A stretch of DNA of 64,000 nt. Source: Paraspadella gotoi. Taxonomy: Eukaryota > Chaetognatha. How positions within the stretch are numbered: the first letter of the stretch is position 1; each line of letters opens with the position of its first letter. The DNA lies in the NCBI GenBank assembly GCA_051294375.1, contig CM119266.1, positions 110,678 through 174,677 on the forward strand, given 5' to 3'. Shown here in pieces: positions 47,386 through 64,000 of this stretch. The position numbers and the translations under genes were made by a program. The notes below the pieces were generated by a model. That model was not told where the DNA came from, searched no databases, and saw only the letters and a program-made list of their open reading frames with translations.

Positions 47386-47917
47386 AAAAACAGAGTTAAA
47401 AAATGAAAGACGAAGATGTAATGAATAAATTGGAATCTTGCACATGAAAAACAATACGGGAAGACCCCTTAATCGGTCTTCGCTTATGAGTCTAGACATG
47501 GGAGAGAAAAGAAAGACATTAAAGATTGGAAGCTGAGAAGGAAAAAAAAGGAAAATAAGGAAAAGTAAGGAGAAAGATGTACCAAAGAAAAATAATAAAG
47601 GAAAAAGAATTTCAAGAATACAAACAAAAAGAAACAAGTAAATATACATAATAGTAAATGTGAGCGGTAAGAAACTGTACGATTGGATATTGCATAATTA
47701 ATTGAAAATAAAAATTAAAGAATGACGATAAAAAAAAAGCCTACAACGCGTTGCAACGTAGAAGATAGCGAAATATAAAGAAGAAGAAAAAAGAAAATAA
47801 AAAGAGAAAAGAGAAAGAAAAGGATTTTCTCTAAAAGTCGGAAAACTTATCGAGTAACGCGAAACGTTTGAAGCAAAGAAGTCGTATAACAGCGCAGGTG
47901 GAAAAGTAAAGTGGCAG

Positions 47918-47920
<3 letters not shown>

Positions 47921-47965
<45 letters not shown>
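47921..47965. repeat. (GA)n microsatellite
   Basis: About 45 bases of GA. Confidence 0.95.
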
Positions 47966-47969
<4 letters not shown>

Positions 47970-47973
<4 letters not shown>

Positions 47974-49985
47974 AACTTTCCAATGAGGATGGAGAGACCC
48001 TGGGATTCGAAAATTTTAATTCCAATTCAAAGTGACTCAGGCGATTATTTCTTCGCCTGTTGATGTCTTTCCATCAATGATCGACCAACAGACCGATGGG
48101 CCAATAGTCGACTGATTTTAAAAAGATTGTTAAATTTGATCAATTGTATAATTGGAGCAAAAGTTCAAATTATTGTTTAAAATATAATTTCTTGTCAATT
48201 TTTTACATGATTTTTTTACGACATTGACCAGTGACCAGCCAAGATATTTATTATCCAAGAAATTCATTATTGCCAAGTTATGGAAATATTTTGTTTTTCT
48301 CAAACCGTTGACTTGATCACAAGAGGTTGCATGAGACAGACAAGATAAAACAAAAGTCAAACGTAATTTTTGTTGTCTAAAAGTTTGCGTTGAGCGTTGA
48401 GTTATATCTTTAAATTTCGCAAAGGAAAAAATCCGCAACCCTGTCGTATTTTGATTAGTATTTCGTTCAAAACTAATGTAATATTCTATAAAAGAGAGCG
48501 AGGCGTCGCTTAAAATTATTCACTTTTAATTTGCTTAACGGAAACGTCATTCAGAGTGAGAAGAAAGAGTGAATGAAATGAATAAATGAGTGATGAACTT
48601 TTCTTTTACTTATCTTTATTATTATCGAAAAAAACACTGTAAATTACCCATTACTCTGACATTATTATAAGTGTTTTATTAATTAGTTAGTAGTGTGTTC
48701 CTCTTTTGAACCTTACTAATTTTTTTTGTAACATCCAAATCGATAAAAAAATTTTAGATTTAAGAAGACAAATCTGTAAAATTGACAAACATTTTCAAGT
48801 TAAGCGCTGCAGTTAGGCAAACTATTCAGGGAAAAAAAGTTTAATTATTGTTTATTTCAAATTTTATATATTAGTTAGTATATACTTTAATTTCTTGATA
48901 TGTGAAATACTTTATTTACTTTATTTATTTTTTATAATTATCATTATTACTATTATTATCGTCGGCAAGGTCAATGATTTTCTTAACATCTATCTTAACA
49001 TCGAAAGTTTATTTTTCATGACGAAGAAAGTTGTAATAGTATTATAAAGTATTATATAATATACACCCCCGCGCGAACGTAAAAGAAGCATACTAGGACT
49101 AAGCTCTGACGAACAAAGCCCGAGGCTTTTTTAATATATTCTTATACCGGCCAAGGTAGAATGATGGCAATATTGTTAATATTAAGTTTCAAAAAAATGC
49201 GACTAAAAATATAGAAAATATTAACCAAAATCTTCGGAAAATTCACCCCTTCTTTGGAAGATTTTCGCCATAGAAGATTTTTCCTGAATCTGACTCCCGG
49301 TTGAAAACTCTTAGAATTCCGATCGTTAGCTCCTCTTTTACTTTTACTTTAAATAAAAATTTCACCAAAATGGACTAATTCACTTTACCATGATCGTATC
49401 ATATCAAAATAACCTAATAAAATGTAAAGAAAAATTTTGAGAGCCCTTCAGACACTTTGCCAAAGGAATCCAAAATTGGACCTCATTTGTTGAACAGGAA
49501 CATACCTCAGTCACATTTATATCGTTTTCAAGGAAAAAAATCCTTTTTATTTCTATATAAAATCAGAGATGGAAAATTTTTTCGTCCAGAAGCAGTCTAT
49601 TTGTTCTGGCTTGTTTGATATCAAGATGTTGATGATTTGACAAGAGAAAAAAAATGCGAGCCCTTCAGATGCAACAGGATCGGAATCAAGTGTTTTTACA
49701 TCGATATTTTACCAGAATTTTTACCAGGAGCGTTTATATTGTTTGGTAGTCAGATTTGAACGAAAATCTCCATTGAAAAAGTCTTCCTCGATCTCTAAGA
49801 ACGACGTAGACTCCTAAGCATACAGTGGCTGTGAGAAAAACGAGAGAAGGAAGGATACATAATATTTATTCATAAGACCGTCGACTAAAAGCGGGAAAGC
49901 CCTTTTATTCTTTAACCAAAAAAGTTCATCTCCTCAACGTAAATAAAATAGAATTTTAACCCATTTCATGTCTAATTTGATTACC
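47970..49985. other. AT-rich intergenic, no gene recognised
   Basis: A 102-codon minus-strand frame at 48130-48438 has ordinary composition but no recognised motif or splice context. Nothing else is supported. Confidence 0.45.
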
Positions 49986-49989
49986 TCTA

Positions 49990-50345
49990 ATAACTAAAGT
50001 AAAAACTTGAGCTCTCTTTTCCGAAAACGCCTCGTTTCTGTTCCTTAATGCTTAATCTTGATAATTAACCCTAATTTCTAACCCTGATCCCTAACCTTAA
50101 CCTTAGTTCTTAATCTTATCCATTAACCCGAATCCTTAACCTAATCTTTAACCTTATCCTTAACCTAATCTTTAACCTAATCTTTAACCTTATCTTCAAC
50201 CTAATCTTTAACCTAATCTTTAACCTAATCTTTAACCTTATCTTCAACCTCCACCTTTAATTTAATCTTAAAACTTAAAAACAAATTAAATTCCAAATTT
50301 ATGATGAAATGGGGCGTTCTGAGAAAAATAGGGCCAAAACTTCTT
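49990..50345 (-). repeat. Degenerate telomere-like CCTAAC array, inverted
   Basis: TTAACCTAATCTTTAACC and similar variants over about 240 bases, preceded by TTCCGAAAACGCCTCG, the inverse of the word next to the 45.7-46.0 kb array. Confidence 0.7.
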
Positions 50346-50627
50346 TTCGTGAAAAGAGAAAAAATAGTTTACCTCTATCTGGTGCAACGACACGGGAAGA
50401 TGTCATTCATACCTCATGGTACTATGATATAAACATTTCATATACATTTGTATATATATATATATTGACATTTCAATTGATGATTTGAGTGATGAATCTA
50501 AATTTGAATATGTTTCATTCGATTAAACATCGAGAGATAATTAGAATTTAAAAATTATTTGGAGCCAGATTTTGGGGTCAATGGCACGGTTACTCCCAGA
50601 TTGAACGAAATCCCCTTTCACCCCCCA

Positions 50628-50631
<4 letters not shown>

Positions 50632-50672
<41 letters not shown>
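50632..50672. repeat. (CT)n microsatellite
   Basis: About 40 bases of CT. Confidence 0.95.
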
Positions 50673-51114
50673 TTTCTGAGGTTAACGTAAGACGACGCCA
50701 TCCCGACCTTGATTGAGACGAGGCGGCACAGTGATTTCCGAGGGAGATGCCATATTTTGGAATTTTATTGTTTTTTTAATCTTTTGCCTGGTGTGAGAGA
50801 GAGAATAGACTAGTCATTGGCTTTTTCCAATGTTGGATGACATTCTGTTCTGTGACCAAAACCCTTCTAGATTTAAAATACAATTAAAGGAATTTGAAAC
50901 GAGATCCCGCCACAAAAATGAAACCTCTGTGCTCGCCTGGCTAATTGATATATAAGTGGATGATGAGCGAACCTCGCCGCGAATTCACCTCTCGTCCTCC
51001 GACTCCAAATCTTCCTTTCTTTCTCCCTTTTTTCCCTTTTTTCGTCGTTGGTATTATTCCTTTTTTTCCTTTTTATTTCTCGCGATCGAAAAAACAAAAG
51101 CACAAGCGACGAAA

Positions 51115-63895
<12,781 letters not shown>

Positions 63896-63969
63896 CTCTG
63901 ATGAGAGTGACAAGTGGGCACTATTTTACGAAAGCCCCCCATTTGTGATCCTCATCCCGGAACTTAATT

Positions 63970-64000
63970 TTTAGTCGGATCTGCTTATCAGCAGATCCCG
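63970..64000 (-). mobile_element. Hairpin-terminated repeat end (copy 6), cut by the window edge
   Basis: AGTCGGATCTGCTTATCAGC and CAGATCCCG complete the first arm, loop and most of the second arm of the family hairpin. Confidence 0.55.

Overview
The window is nuclear DNA from an invertebrate animal. The evidence is an intron-rich gene with GT-AG introns, an intermediate-filament protein with the long lamin-type coil 1B, a phytochelatin synthase, tRNA-derived SINEs, Penelope-like retroelements and very abundant CT/GA microsatellites. The long coil 1B argues against vertebrates and other chordates. I cannot name the phylum. Exons are GC-rich and everything else is AT-rich. There is no bacterial, operon or CRISPR signal.

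Layout. 0.1-0.5 kb is a 19-bp minisatellite. 0.95-5.03 kb is a DNA transposon with 17-bp terminal inverted repeats around a minus-strand, six-exon gene for an uncharacterised RNase H-like protein. 5.25-6.85 kb is a 5'-truncated Penelope-like element (PLE-1) with reverse transcriptase and GIY-YIG remains, flanked by its own inverted 3' end. 7-50 kb is almost entirely repeats: a Penelope RT pseudogene (14.77 kb), a second PLE family whose ends carry hammerhead-ribozyme-like motifs (12.1, 18.2, 22.1, 24.0, 29.75, 31.4, 34.8 kb), MITE-like elements with 8-bp target duplications, several SINE families, a repeat ending in a covarying hairpin, long polypyrimidine and CT arrays, degenerate telomere-like arrays and six assembly gaps.

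From 51.1 kb to the right edge lies the one clear host gene. Fifteen plus-strand exons join in phase into at least 577 residues: head, about 350-residue rod, serine-rich linker, then an EF-hand tail in place of a lamin tail. Its seventh intron holds a complete single-exon phytochelatin synthase gene on the same strand, with the catalytic Cys-His-Asp triad. Introns 6, 11 and 14 have taken up SINEs.

The points most worth following are the EF-hand-tailed intermediate filament with a nested metal-detoxification gene, the TIR-bounded element that makes an otherwise unexplained protein family look like a transposase, and the recurrent hammerhead motif with compensatory changes in two stems.
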